Both the position numbers and the translations under genes were made by a program. From positions 62,001 to 126,000 of the forward strand of contig JAFAFR010000014.1 of assembly GCA_023423405.1 (NCBI GenBank): a DNA stretch of 64,000 nucleotides. The letters are read 5' to 3'. The stretch is from Bacteroidota bacterium (GTDB lineage: Bacteria; Bacteroidota; Bacteroidia; Chitinophagales; Chitinophagaceae). Numbering within the stretch: position 1 is the first letter of the stretch; every line of letters begins with the position of its first letter. Below are positions 7,420-16,119 of this stretch, piece by piece. The notes beneath the pieces were generated by a model. The model worked only from the letters and a program-made list of their open reading frames with translations. It did not search any database and was not told where the DNA came from.

Positions 7420-9465
7420 ATGAAGCAACTGGAAAACTATGTTACCGGCCGCTGGACAGCAGGTAACGGTGACCTGCAACCGTTGTTCAACGCGGTTACG
7501 GGAGAGGCCATTTTCAACACCTCCACCGCGGGGCTCGACTGGCCAGCCATTACGGACTATGCGCGGCGCGTGGGCAATCCCAACCTGCGTCGTCTCAGTT
7601 TCCAGGAAAGGGGTCGCATGCTGCGCGCCCTGGCGCTGCACCTGCGCGAAAAACTCCCGCTCTTTTATGCCGCCAGTCTCGCTACCGGGGCCACCCGCGC
7701 CGATGCCTGGATCGATATCGAAGGCGGTATCGGCAACCTGTTTTCCTATGCCAGCCTCCGCCGCAAACTGCCTTCCACCTCCTTTTGCGTCGACGGCGAC
7801 GCACATATCCTGGGCCGCGAAAATCATTTCATGGGCACCCACCTGCTGGTTCCCAAAGAAGGCGTGGCCATCCATATCAACGCCTTTAACTTCCCGGTCT
7901 GGGGCATGCTGGAAAAACTGGCCGTCAACTGGCTGGCCGGTATGCCCGCCATTGTGAAACCCGCTACGGTTACCTCCTTCCTGGCGGAAACCGTTGCCCG
8001 CGAAATGGTGGCTTCGGACATTTTGCCGCCGGGTGCTTTCCAGTTCATCTGCGGCAGCGCCGGCGCCCTGCTCGACCAGGTGGGCCCGCAGGACGTGGTT
8101 ACTTTCACCGGCTCTGCCGAAACCGGCCGCCGGCTGAAATCACATCCCGCCATCCTGGCCAATAACACACCCTTTACCATGGAAGCCGATTCGCTCAACG
8201 CCATCGTGCTGGCGCCCGATGTGGCACCCGGTTCGCCGGAATGGGATATTTTCCTCAAAGAGGTGAGAAAGGAAATGACGGTGAAGGCGGGACAAAAATG
8301 TACGGCCATCCGGCGCATCCTGGTGCCGGCCGCTCGCCTCGATGCCGTAGCGGAGCAACTGTCGCAGGCCCTCAGCCAAACCCTGATCGGCAACCCTGCC
8401 AACGAAAAAGTGCGCATGGGCGCCCTGGCCGGGCAGGAACAGCGCACCGAGCTCCGCCAGCAGGTGAAGAAGCTGCTCGCGGCTTCCCGCATCGTATACG
8501 GCTCCCCCGATTCCGTGGAGCTGGTAGATGCCGACCCGGTGAAAGGCGCTTTCTGCAGCCCCCTGCTCCTGCTGAACAGCAGGCCCTTTGATGAAACCGT
8601 GTCGCACGAGGTAGAAGCCTTTGGGCCCGTGAGCACCCTCATGCCCTATGACCTGCCGGAAGAAGCCATCGCCCTGGCTAATATGGGCCGGGGCTCGCTC
8701 TGCAGCAGCATCGTTACCACCGACCCCGCCATGGCACGGCGCTTTGTGCTGGAAGCCGGACCCTGGCACGGCCGCATCCTGGTGCTGGACCAGCGCGCGG
8801 CCAAAGAGTCCACCGGCCACGGTTCGCCCCTTCCCCTGCTGGTGCACGGTGGCCCGGGCCGCGCCGGTGGCGGCGAGGAAATGGGCGGCCTCCGCGGCAT
8901 CCGGCATTATATGCAACGCCTGGCTGTGCAGGGCTCGCCCGATATGATCACCGCCATCACCGGCATCTACCAGCAGGATGCTACCGGTCAGCAACAAACG
9001 ATCCATCCCTTCCGCAAATATTTTGAAGAGCTGCAGCCCGGCGACCAGGTTCTTACCGGCCGTCGCACCATTACCGAAGCCGATATCAGCCAGTTCGCCA
9101 ACCTGAGCTGGGACCATTTTTACGCCCATACCGACGCCCTTTCCATCGAAGGCAGCCTTTTCGAAAAACCGGTGGCGCATGGTTATTTCATTCTCAGCGC
9201 TGCCGCCGGCCTTTTCGTGGACAGCAGCGCACCTGGACCGGTACTCCTGAATTATGGCATCGACGAACTGCGTTTTCTGCAGCCCGTTTATGCCGGCACC
9301 ACCATACAGGTGCGCTTCACCTGCAAGGAAAAATTGGAGCAGGATAAGAAACTGGATACTGATATCCCCCGCGGCATCGTTAAATGGCTGGTAGAAGTGC
9401 TGGACGAAAAAAACGAACGGATCGCACTGGCCACCATCCTCACCATGGTGAGAAAAAAGCATTAA
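7420..9465 (+). CDS. paaZ: Bifunctional oxepin-CoA hydrolase / semialdehyde dehydrogenase
   Basis: A 681-residue fusion. The N-terminal aldehyde dehydrogenase (about 1-510) has catalytic Cys294 in AGQKCTAIRR and Glu255 in TMEADSLN. The C-terminal MaoC-like hydratase (about 530-681) has the FANLSWDHFYAH motif with Asp565 and His570. These match Cys295, Glu256 and the catalytic Asp/His of E. coli PaaZ. PaaZ opens the oxepin-CoA ring and oxidises the semialdehyde in phenylacetate catabolism. The partner just downstream is an enoyl-CoA hydratase, but paaABCDE and paaK are not in the window. The ATG at 7420 fits the family N-terminus (KQLENYVTGRW). Confidence 0.95.
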   Translation: MKQLENYVTGRWTAGNGDLQPLFNAVTGEAIFNTSTAGLDWPAITDYARRVGNPNLRRLSFQERGRMLRALALHLREKLPLFYAASLATGATRADAWIDIEGGIGNLFSYASLRRKLPSTSFCVDGDAHILGRENHFMGTHLLVPKEGVAIHINAFNFPVWGMLEKLAVNWLAGMPAIVKPATVTSFLAETVAREMVASDILPPGAFQFICGSAGALLDQVGPQDVVTFTGSAETGRRLKSHPAILANNTPFTMEADSLNAIVLAPDVAPGSPEWDIFLKEVRKEMTVKAGQKCTAIRRILVPAARLDAVAEQLSQALSQTLIGNPANEKVRMGALAGQEQRTELRQQVKKLLAASRIVYGSPDSVELVDADPVKGAFCSPLLLLNSRPFDETVSHEVEAFGPVSTLMPYDLPEEAIALANMGRGSLCSSIVTTDPAMARRFVLEAGPWHGRILVLDQRAAKESTGHGSPLPLLVHGGPGRAGGGEEMGGLRGIRHYMQRLAVQGSPDMITAITGIYQQDATGQQQTIHPFRKYFEELQPGDQVLTGRRTITEADISQFANLSWDHFYAHTDALSIEGSLFEKPVAHGYFILSAAAGLFVDSSAPGPVLLNYGIDELRFLQPVYAGTTIQVRFTCKEKLEQDKKLDTDIPRGIVKWLVEVLDEKNERIALATILTMVRKKH

Positions 9466-9518
9466 CGAATGAATAACCGGGGGTTGGTTATCTTTATAGT
9501 CCCCCAAAACTGATCACT

Positions 9519-10301
9519 ATGATCCATGAGTCAAAAGGTGGATACGTCAAATCGGAGATCCACAAGGGCATCGCAACCGTAGAGTTTTTTCATCCGCAGG
9601 GCAATTCCCTGCCCGGCCCGCTCTTGCGCGAACTGGAAAAAGAAATCCATTCCCATGGTAATAATACAGAGGTGCGCGTCATCCTCATCCGCTCCGGCGG
9701 AGACAGCAGTTTTTGCGGCGGCGCTTCTTTTGAAGAGTTGAGCAACATTCAAACGGCGGAAGAAGGCACGGCTTTTTTCAACGGTTTCGCCAACCTTATC
9801 AACACCATGCGTAAGGCTCCCAAGCTGATCGTTGGCCGCATTCACGGAAAATGCGTGGGCGGCGGCGTTGGGCTGGCCGCAGCCATGGACTATGCCATTG
9901 CGGTAGAATCAGCGGAAGTGCGGCTCAGTGAGCTCACCATCGGCATCGGGCCTTTTGTAGTGGGACCGGCTGTTGAACGGAAGATCGGCACTTCGTCTTT
10001 TACGCAACTGGCCATCGACAGTGCACTCTGGCGCAACGGCGACTGGGCAAGAAGGAAAGGCCTCTTTGCAGAACTGCATCCCAATACGGAAAGCATGGAT
10101 GAATCCGTGCACCGCCTCACCCATACACTGGCGCTTTCTTCACCGGAAGCCACGGCGGAGCTGAAAAAGATTTTCTGGAAGGGGACCGAGCATTGGGATC
10201 ACCTGCTGCCGGAAAGGGCCGCCATCAGCGGCCGGCTCATTGTTTCCGAGCCGGCCAGGGCAGCCATTGCCAGGATCCGGTCGAAAGTAAAAGTTTCCTG
10301 A
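9519..10301 (+). CDS. Enoyl-CoA hydratase/isomerase family protein (phenylacetate-linked)
   Basis: A 260-residue crotonase-fold protein. The first oxyanion-hole segment is SFCGGASFEEL and the second is GKCVGGGVGLAAAMDYAIA (about 110-128), followed by LSELTIGIGPFVVGPAVERKIG. Catalytic carboxylates differ from classical enoyl-CoA hydratase, so isomerase activity (PaaG-like) is also possible. It lies 53 bp after paaZ on the same strand, which suggests a role in phenylacetate or aromatic-CoA beta-oxidation. Substrate and gene symbol (paaF, paaG or other) cannot be fixed from sequence. Confidence 0.82.
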   Translation: MIHESKGGYVKSEIHKGIATVEFFHPQGNSLPGPLLRELEKEIHSHGNNTEVRVILIRSGGDSSFCGGASFEELSNIQTAEEGTAFFNGFANLINTMRKAPKLIVGRIHGKCVGGGVGLAAAMDYAIAVESAEVRLSELTIGIGPFVVGPAVERKIGTSSFTQLAIDSALWRNGDWARRKGLFAELHPNTESMDESVHRLTHTLALSSPEATAELKKIFWKGTEHWDHLLPERAAISGRLIVSEPARAAIARIRSKVKVS

Positions 10302-10303
10302 TC

Positions 10304-10432
10304 ACGGACTTTCGGGGGTGGCCGGTTTTCGGATCGATAACGCTCCCGGTCACGGGCCCGGGATCACCAGCTTTCGGGATCGTCGACTTTCGGGTCACGA
10401 GTCCTCCTGATCACCAGCTTTCGGGATCGTCG
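10304..10432. repeat. Short direct-repeat cluster (CTTTCGGG units)
   Basis: A 24-nt sequence beginning GATCACCAGCTTTCGG occurs identically at 10362-10385 and 10409-10432. Related GATCACGGACTTTCGGG and GACTTFCGGG-like units (written with T for F: GACTTTCGGG) lie at 10301-10317 and 10385-10394. The 10409 copy forms the last codons (DDPESW and stop) of the 107-residue minus-strand gene, so its 3' end has been partly duplicated into the intergenic space. Confidence 0.75.
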
Positions 10433-10734
10433 GGCGGCGGCGGTTCCTGGCGGAACTGCTGCCGGAATTCCCATTTGCGGACCTGTCTTTCAATGATGAG
10501 ATCGGCAATGATCTGTGAAGCGTCCTCTCCCGTTTTTTCGCGCAGGAAAAATTTCAGCTTTTCTTCGTCTACATCTACCCGGTAGAGCAGACGGATGAGG
10601 CCTTCAAAGTCGTGCTGCAGCTTTTCCTCCACCCACTGCGCCAGCGCCAGGCGAAGCGCTTCCAGGCTGGCAACGGCCGGCAGGCGGGTTGCCAGTTCTT
10701 CTTCAAGGATGTTTGCAAGAAGCGCTGTGTCCAT
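10411..10734 (-). CDS. Conserved hypothetical protein, last gene of a six-gene operon
   Basis: A 107-residue, mostly helical, Leu- and Glu-rich protein (MDTALLANILEEELATRLP). Its C-terminal tail is Pro-rich and acidic (EPPPPDDPESW). No membrane segment or catalytic motif is visible. It starts 3 bp after the TIGR02757 gene stop, so it is probably co-translated. I do not recognise a characterised family. Its 3' end carries one copy of a 24-nt direct repeat. Confidence 0.75.
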   Translation of the reverse strand: MDTALLANILEEELATRLPAVASLEALRLALAQWVEEKLQHDFEGLIRLLYRVDVDEEKLKFFLREKTGEDASQIIADLIIERQVRKWEFRQQFRQEPPPPDDPESW

Positions 10735-10737
10735 GGT

Positions 10738-11514
10738 TCAGAATTTTTCTACCACGCCCAGGGCGAAGAGGGCGAAATCGTATTTCACGGGATCGTTGGG
10801 GTCGAGCTCTTTTAACCATTCCGTCACCGCCAGCGCCGCTTTCCAGTCGACCGCTTCTCTTTCGAGTATGCCTAACCGTTGGCTTACGCGCACCACGTGA
10901 AGGTCCAGCGGTATCACCAGTTGTGAGGGGCGGATCTTTTTCCAGCAGCCGAAATCCACACCGCGCCTGTCTTTCCGCACCATCCAGCGCAGATACATAT
11001 TGAGGCGCTTGCAGGTGGAGCCGCGGTGCGGCGCAGCAATGTGCTTGCGGGTACGGGCCGGCGCCTCTTCCAGGCCGAAAAAATAATCGTGAAAGCCATT
11101 CAGCGCTCCTTCCACATTTTCATCGCCACGCCGCAGGCCTTTGAGGAAAGCCGTTTCCAGGCTGGGATGCACGCGATAATGCGCCTGCAGGAAATCGAGG
11201 AAATAGAGCAGGTCGGTGGTATTGAAAGTGCGGTGGGCGAAATCGAGGAAGCGTTTCCGGTCGCTTTCGCTGTGGTTCACGATGAATTCATACGGATGCC
11301 CGCCCATGTGCTGCAGGAGCTCCAGGCTTTTGTTGATGATGGTAGTGCGGTTGCCCCAGGCGAATACGGCAGCGAAGAGGCCGGCTATTTCAATATCGGC
11401 CTGCAGCGAATAACGGTGCGGCACCGAAATAGGGTCGGCGGTGATGAAGGAAGGACGGTTGTATTCTTCCTGTTTGCGGTTCAGGAAATCAACAATGGCT
11501 TTTCGGTTCTTCAT
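10738..11514 (-). CDS. TIGR02757 (DUF2400) family protein
   Basis: A 258-residue cytosolic protein with family features: the N-terminal PSFITADPISVPHRY segment, AAVFAWGNRTTIINKSLELL, FAHRTFNTTDLLYF, and the Lys/Arg-rich RKHIAAPHRGSTCKRLNMYLRWMVRKDRRGVDFGCW. The middle and C-terminal helical region resembles helix-hairpin-helix/base-excision-glycosylase folds, but function is unproven. It lies 11 bp after the cystathionine gamma-synthase/lyase gene in the same operon. Confidence 0.85.
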   Translation of the reverse strand: MKNRKAIVDFLNRKQEEYNRPSFITADPISVPHRYSLQADIEIAGLFAAVFAWGNRTTIINKSLELLQHMGGHPYEFIVNHSESDRKRFLDFAHRTFNTTDLLYFLDFLQAHYRVHPSLETAFLKGLRRGDENVEGALNGFHDYFFGLEEAPARTRKHIAAPHRGSTCKRLNMYLRWMVRKDRRGVDFGCWKKIRPSQLVIPLDLHVVRVSQRLGILEREAVDWKAALAVTEWLKELDPNDPVKYDFALFALGVVEKF

Positions 11515-11525
11515 GCCCGTTGGTA

Positions 11526-12671
11526 TCAGCCGATGGCCTTATAGAGGTCGGCGATGAGGTCGGCGGCGTCTTCCACGCCCACGCTGAGGCGTATGAGGGA
11601 ATCGCGCAGGCCGTTCTTCAGCCGCTCTTCGCGCGGAATGGAAGCGTGGGTCATGGTAGCCGGGTGGTTGATGAGCGATTCCACGCCGCCCAGGCTTTCC
11701 GCCAGGGAAAAGAGTTTGGTGGAAGACACCAGCTTGAGGGCCGCTTCGGTGGAATCGTCTTTCAGTTCAAAACTCATCATACCGCCGAAACCGCGCATCT
11801 GTTTCTGTGCAACGGCATAACCCGGGTGGTCTTCAAACCCGCACCAGTACACTTTTCCCACTTTCGGGTGCTGGCGCAGCCAGTGGGCTATGGCGGCCCC
11901 GTTCTCATTGTGCTGGCGCATGCGCAGGTGCAGGGTTTTGATGCCACGCAGCACCAGGAAGCAGTCCATGGGCCCGGGTACGGCGCCGCAGCTTTTCTGG
12001 ATGAAATACAGTTTTTCGCGCAACGCTGCATCCTTCATCACCAGGGCGCCCTGTATCACATCGCTGTGGCCGCCGAGGTACTTGGTGGAGGAATGCATTA
12101 CGATGTCGGCGCCGAGGTCGAGCGGGTTCTGCAGGTAAGGCGAAGCAAAAGTGTTGTCCACGCAAAGCAGCACGCCTGCATTCCGCGCCAGGGCGGCGAC
12201 GGCCGCGATATCGGTCACGTTCATCAGCGGGTTGGTGGGTGTTTCGAGCCAGATGAGCCGGGTGGCCGGCGACAGGACGGCTTCCACATTGGCCACGTTG
12301 GTGGTGTCCACAAAATGGAAGCGGATGCCGAATTTTTCAAACACTTTGGTGAAAAGACGGTAGGTGCCGCCGTACATATCACCCGAAGCGATCACTTCGT
12401 CGCCGGGCGCCAGCAGCTTGATGACGGCGTCGGTGGCAGCCACGCCGCTGCTGAACGCGAGGCCGTAGTTACCGTTCTCCAGTACGGCCAGCGCCGTTTC
12501 GAGTGCCTGGCGCGTAGGGTTCTGCGAGCGGGCGTATTCAAAGCCCTGGTTTTTGCCTGGGGCCTCCTGCACATAGGTGGAGGTCTGGAATATGGGGGTC
12601 ATAATGGCGCCTGTACTGGGGTCCGGTTCCATACCGGCATGCACGATGCGGGTTGCAAGCTTCATGGTCAT
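11526..12671 (-). CDS. Cystathionine gamma-synthase/gamma-lyase (PLP, Cys/Met metabolism)
   Basis: About 381 residues of the trans-sulfuration PLP family. The N-terminus has TRIVHAGMEPDPSTGAI and the YARSQNPTR motif, which contacts PLP phosphate from the neighbouring subunit. SSGVAA, the cofactor-stacking Tyr in MYGGTYR, DNTFASPYLQNPL, and the PLP Lys in SSTKYLGGHSDV follow. The C-terminus has SLGGVESLINHPA and RLSVGVED. It either makes cystathionine (MetB) or cleaves it (CTH/MccB); sequence alone does not separate them. The start at 12671 (or 12665) is preferred over an upstream ATG lying inside asnB. Confidence 0.9.
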   Translation of the reverse strand: MTMKLATRIVHAGMEPDPSTGAIMTPIFQTSTYVQEAPGKNQGFEYARSQNPTRQALETALAVLENGNYGLAFSSGVAATDAVIKLLAPGDEVIASGDMYGGTYRLFTKVFEKFGIRFHFVDTTNVANVEAVLSPATRLIWLETPTNPLMNVTDIAAVAALARNAGVLLCVDNTFASPYLQNPLDLGADIVMHSSTKYLGGHSDVIQGALVMKDAALREKLYFIQKSCGAVPGPMDCFLVLRGIKTLHLRMRQHNENGAAIAHWLRQHPKVGKVYWCGFEDHPGYAVAQKQMRGFGGMMSFELKDDSTEAALKLVSSTKLFSLAESLGGVESLINHPATMTHASIPREERLKNGLRDSLIRLSVGVEDAADLIADLYKAIG

Positions 12672-12699
12672 TTGTTTGAAGGGATAAAGTTGCGATTTT

Positions 12700-14544
12700 T
12701 TATACGGATGCCAGCAGGAGTTGCCGCCAATCGGGATTATAACGGTCATAGGCATCCGCCGGCTGCAGGGGCGCCTGCAATACTTTTTGTTGCAGCAGCC
12801 CCTGGTCTACCAGCTTTTTCCGCGCTTCCCGCACCCGTTCTTGCACAGCGGGATCTTCCATCCACCGCGCCTGCGGCGGTTCGTAGCCGGTTTTTTTTCC
12901 CTGCCATACGATGGCATCGGGCAGTTTTCCCTGCATCGACTGGCGCAGGATCCATTTCCGGTAACCTTTCCGCATCTTATAATGAGAAGGCAGTGAAAAC
13001 AGGAATTCCACCAGCTCGTGCTGCAGGAAGGGAAGGCGTATTTCGCGGCCGAAAGCCATGCTGTTGCGGTCGGCAAAACGCAGGAGTTCGGGCAGTCGCG
13101 AGCGGGTGAGCTCATCATAGAGCAGGTCATTCAGCTCCAGTACCAGGGGCTTTTGAACCAGCCCGGCCGGAAAAGCATCCCGCCATTGGGGATGCAGCCA
13201 GGGGATGCGGCGGATGCTTTTTTCTTCCCGCTTCACCAGGCGGTCCTGCGCCGCAGCGGGAAACCAGGCAGCGAGCCGGTTGCGCCAGTCCCAGGGCCCT
13301 TCCCAGCCGGTGCTGCGAAAAGCGCGATACGCCTCGCGGAAAGCGCCGCGGCCTTCTTTGCGCCGGCACTCCTGCAGCCACCAGGGAATGGCATTGTCGT
13401 AGCCGCCCAGCACTTCATCGGCGCCCTGGCCGTCGAGCAATACGGTAACCCCTTCCGCTGCCGCCTTTTCCATAACAAGGTATTGCACCACCACGCCGGC
13501 GGAAGAAAAGGGTTCTTCCTGGTGCGCCACCACGCGGTCGAATACCCGCAAAAGATCAGCGGCCCCAGGCTGCACCCAATGCGCCCGCAGTCCCAATTGC
13601 TCCGTTACGTTGCGGATGGCCGCCGACTCATCTTTTTCAAAACCGGGAAAGATGGCCGAGAAGCTCTGGTAGGATTTTCCGCCCTCGCGGCAAACCTGCC
13701 AGGCGATGCTGCCGCTGTCGATGCCCCCGCTGAGGGAGCTGCCATAGCCTATATCGGAGCGGAGGCGCAGGGCCACGGAATGGCTGAACCGTTCGGTAAA
13801 TATTTCAAGCGCTTCGGCTTCAGTGCCCTGGAAACGGGTGGTCTTATCGAGGTCCCAGTAACGGGTCAGCTCCAGCTCCCCGCTGCCTGCGCGGCAGCGG
13901 GCCGTGGTAGCCGGTGGTAACTGGTAGATGCCCTGGAAAAAGCTGCTGCCGGGGTCGGGCGACCAGTGGTTGTTGCCCGTTGCGAGAAAATAGAGTTGTG
14001 CTGCGGGCTCCGGCTTTTTTTCGATGCCGGCGGCCCGGAGGGCCTTTATTTCGGAACCAAAATAGAGGCGGCCATCCTGGTCCTGGTGATAAAACAGTGG
14101 CTTCTCGCCAAAGCGGTCGCGGGCCAGGAAAAGGGACTGCTCTTTTTCGTCCCAGATGGCGAAGGCGAACATACCGTCGAATTGTTGCACGCAGGCCGTG
14201 CCATAATGGCGGTAGCTGTGCAGCACTACTTCGGTATCGGACCGGGTGCGGAAGTGGAAGCCTTTTTCTTCGAGCCCGCGGCGCAGCTCCAGGTAATTGT
14301 AAATTTCGCCGTTGTAAACGATGGTAAGGCCGGTATCGTCCTGCATCGGTTGTGCGGCGGCGTTAGAAAGGTCGATCACCGCCAGGCGCCGGTGGCCCAG
14401 GAAGCAGCGTTCGCTGTGCCAGTGCTGTTCGCCATCGGGACCACGGTGTTGGAGCGAGTGGGTCATGCGGCCCAGCACTTCCTGCCAGTGCAGGGTTTTT
14501 TCCGGTTCCGGAACAGGGAGCAGTATGCCGCTGATGCCGCACAT
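12700..14544 (-). CDS. asnB: Asparagine synthase (glutamine-hydrolysing)
   Basis: 614 residues. The N-terminal class II glutaminase domain starts MCGISGILL with catalytic Cys2 after Met removal, with QHRGPDG and NGEIYNYLELR. The C-terminal synthetase has the ATP-binding SLSGGIDSGSIAW PP-loop and VLLDGQGADEVLGGYD. It converts aspartate, glutamine and ATP to asparagine. Bacteroidota often carry several such enzymes, some acting on peptides or sugars, so a non-housekeeping substrate is possible. It starts 8 bp after DUF2911 in the operon; asnS for charging tRNA-Asn lies about 21 kb away. Confidence 0.93.
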   Translation of the reverse strand: MCGISGILLPVPEPEKTLHWQEVLGRMTHSLQHRGPDGEQHWHSERCFLGHRRLAVIDLSNAAAQPMQDDTGLTIVYNGEIYNYLELRRGLEEKGFHFRTRSDTEVVLHSYRHYGTACVQQFDGMFAFAIWDEKEQSLFLARDRFGEKPLFYHQDQDGRLYFGSEIKALRAAGIEKKPEPAAQLYFLATGNNHWSPDPGSSFFQGIYQLPPATTARCRAGSGELELTRYWDLDKTTRFQGTEAEALEIFTERFSHSVALRLRSDIGYGSSLSGGIDSGSIAWQVCREGGKSYQSFSAIFPGFEKDESAAIRNVTEQLGLRAHWVQPGAADLLRVFDRVVAHQEEPFSSAGVVVQYLVMEKAAAEGVTVLLDGQGADEVLGGYDNAIPWWLQECRRKEGRGAFREAYRAFRSTGWEGPWDWRNRLAAWFPAAAQDRLVKREEKSIRRIPWLHPQWRDAFPAGLVQKPLVLELNDLLYDELTRSRLPELLRFADRNSMAFGREIRLPFLQHELVEFLFSLPSHYKMRKGYRKWILRQSMQGKLPDAIVWQGKKTGYEPPQARWMEDPAVQERVREARKKLVDQGLLQQKVLQAPLQPADAYDRYNPDWRQLLLASV

Positions 14545-14552
14545 GGGAGCTG

Positions 14553-15113
14553 TCAGAACTGGATGGGCAGTCGCACCAGTTCATCGTCCCAGCCCATGAC
14601 CAGGTGAACAGCGGTATTGTTCTTTTCAAAATACATGCTGAAGGATTCGATCTCTTCACCACTCTGCTGAACAGGGAGATCAACCCGCGCCGCATCTTTT
14701 TGGGGATCGTAGCGGAAAGCGCCCCAACTATCGGTGTCGCGGTTCAGGATAATGGTCCATTTGTCGGTTTGTGGAATGGCGTAGAGGGTATATCGTCCCT
14801 TTTTCACTTTCACTTTCCCGATGGTGGCATCTTTGAAGAGCTCCAGCTCGGTGGCCTCGTTAGCGCCGAGGCGCCATACGCTGCCGTATTCCACCAGTTC
14901 TCCAAAGACCTTGCGCCCGTTTTTCTGTGGGCGGCTGTACACGACGCGGGCCAGAAGAGGTTCGGTGGTTTTGTCCTGGATCTTGAGAATGGGATAGTTG
15001 GCAGGGTAAAAGCAGAGATCGAGCGGAGATTTGTCCACCGGCGGAAATTTGGGCTGTGCCTGCACGGCGAGGGTCAGGGCGCCGGCCACCATCAAAAGAA
15101 CAAACTTTTTCAT
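14553..15113 (-). CDS. DUF2911 secreted protein
   Basis: 186 residues with signal peptide MKKFVLLMVAGALTLAVQAQ. The mature protein has the DUF2911 features: PLDLCFYPANYP, VVYSRPQKNGRKVFGELVEYGSVWRLGANEATELELF and GRYTLYAIPQTDKWTIILN. It is predicted to be a beta-sandwich periplasmic protein common in Bacteroidota, of unknown function. The start at 15113 opens the signal peptide. It is the second gene of the operon, between the AcpH-like gene and asnB. Confidence 0.88.
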   Translation of the reverse strand: MKKFVLLMVAGALTLAVQAQPKFPPVDKSPLDLCFYPANYPILKIQDKTTEPLLARVVYSRPQKNGRKVFGELVEYGSVWRLGANEATELELFKDATIGKVKVKKGRYTLYAIPQTDKWTIILNRDTDSWGAFRYDPQKDAARVDLPVQQSGEEIESFSMYFEKNNTAVHLVMGWDDELVRLPIQF

Positions 15114-15139
15114 CGGACAAAAATAAAGCAGGCGGGCAT

Positions 15140-15754
15140 TCATAGTTGAGAAGCCGGGGGCGGCAATAGCAAATGTTTCCTGAAATAATTGTTGACGAAG
15201 AGCATCAGTTCGGGAAAAAAGCGCTGGTAGCAGTGTTCCAGTTGTTCATACCCGTTATCGAAAGCGGCCCAGGCTGCTTCGGCAGAATCGAGGTATTGTG
15301 CACGCCGCGCGAGTCCCGCCATGCTCTGGCGGATGCCTTCGCGCTCGCGGTAGCGGAGCAGCCAGTCCTGTGTGTGCATATAGGGAAAGATGGCCTGGAA
15401 TTTCGGCGGGCATACATCCAGCCGTTGCTCCAGCTCACCATATACCCACTGGCTGAAATGCGGCAGGGTGTCGGCGGGGAAGGCGAGGGGGTCTTTGGCA
15501 AGAAAATGGTCGTAGGCCACATCGACGAAAGCGCCGGCATACAATCCAACGGCCGGCCGGAACACTGCTTTCGCCACCGCATTCACGCGGTGTTCATCGG
15601 TGAACTGGTCGATGGCCCGGTGCAGGGCAATGCCTTTCTGTATGTCTTCCGGATAGGTATACCTGCTTTTTCCTTTTACGAAATCGCTGATCAGGTTGCC
15701 GGTGAGAATGCCGGGCTGGCGGAAAGACAGGTATGCATGCGCCAGGAAATTCAT
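15140..15754 (-). CDS. Acyl carrier protein phosphodiesterase-like (AcpH/DUF479)
   Basis: 204 residues. The N-terminal MNFLAHAYLS is highly typical of AcpH, as are GNLISDFVKGKSRYTYPEDIQKGIALHRAIDQFTDEH and AGAFVDVAYDHFLA, which supply the HD-like metal ligands. AcpH removes 4'-phosphopantetheine from acyl carrier protein; many Bacteroidota homologues are untested. It is the first gene of the minus-strand operon running to 10411, with a TAAGTTTG -7 box about 63 nt upstream. Confidence 0.85.
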   Translation of the reverse strand: MNFLAHAYLSFRQPGILTGNLISDFVKGKSRYTYPEDIQKGIALHRAIDQFTDEHRVNAVAKAVFRPAVGLYAGAFVDVAYDHFLAKDPLAFPADTLPHFSQWVYGELEQRLDVCPPKFQAIFPYMHTQDWLLRYREREGIRQSMAGLARRAQYLDSAEAAWAAFDNGYEQLEHCYQRFFPELMLFVNNYFRKHLLLPPPASQL

Positions 15755-15816
15755 GACAGGCGTCTTTGAGGATGTGGCAGAAAGCGCATAGTCCTGTAAG
15801 ATAAGAAATGGTTGGG

Positions 15817-15824
15817 CAAACTTA
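15817..15824 (-). promoter_or_regulatory. -7 element of the AcpH-to-10411 operon
   Basis: The minus strand reads TAAGTTTG, an exact TAnnTTTG match, 63 nt before the first gene's ATG. No TTTG was found about 20 nt upstream. Confidence 0.5.
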
Positions 15825-16034
15825 TCCTGAAGAATACGGTCATCCTTTTTTTAGAGAGGCGTTTCCACTGCTTTAATTTAACCACTAGTTAACCTGACTT
15901 TACTTTTTATTTAACAAATTTTCTCAAGTGCCCGTCCGGCGCTGCTTTCAGCGGATAAAATTTCAACCGGAAAAGCTATACTTATCAGGTTGTTCGTCCG
16001 TCTTTCATTTTTGCCGCCATCCTTCACTATTTAC

Positions 16035-16065
16035 TTGACCGCTGTTTGTAACCAAAATACTTTTA
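16035..16065 (+). promoter_or_regulatory. Candidate promoter of the tandem secreted genes
   Basis: TTG (16035-16037), a 20-nt spacer, then TACTTTTA (16058-16065), one mismatch from TAnnTTTG. It ends 54 nt before the first ATG. Confidence 0.5.
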
Positions 16066-16119
16066 CATCGTCAAACTTATCAAACGCACATTGATCATTA
16101 AACCTTCAAATTTTATTTT

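Larger units (their letters stand above)
15755..16119. other. 365-bp intergenic region between divergent transcription units
   Basis: AT-rich, with no ORF of note. It holds the promoter of the leftward operon (15817-15824) and that of the rightward secreted-protein pair (16035-16065). The centre has CACTAGTTAACC-type AT-rich sequence without a clear long inverted repeat. No RNA gene was recognised. Confidence 0.6.

Noticed and set aside
11520..13109. Long plus-strand ORF of about 529 residues
   Set aside because: Antisense to the cystathionine gamma-synthase/lyase and asnB genes, His/Gly/Arg-rich composition typical of a shadow frame in GC-rich DNA.
10738..15754. Possible SAM or T-box riboswitch before the cystathionine gamma-synthase/lyase or asnB genes
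   Set aside because: These genes are inside an operon with 8-28 bp gaps, leaving no room for a leader RNA.
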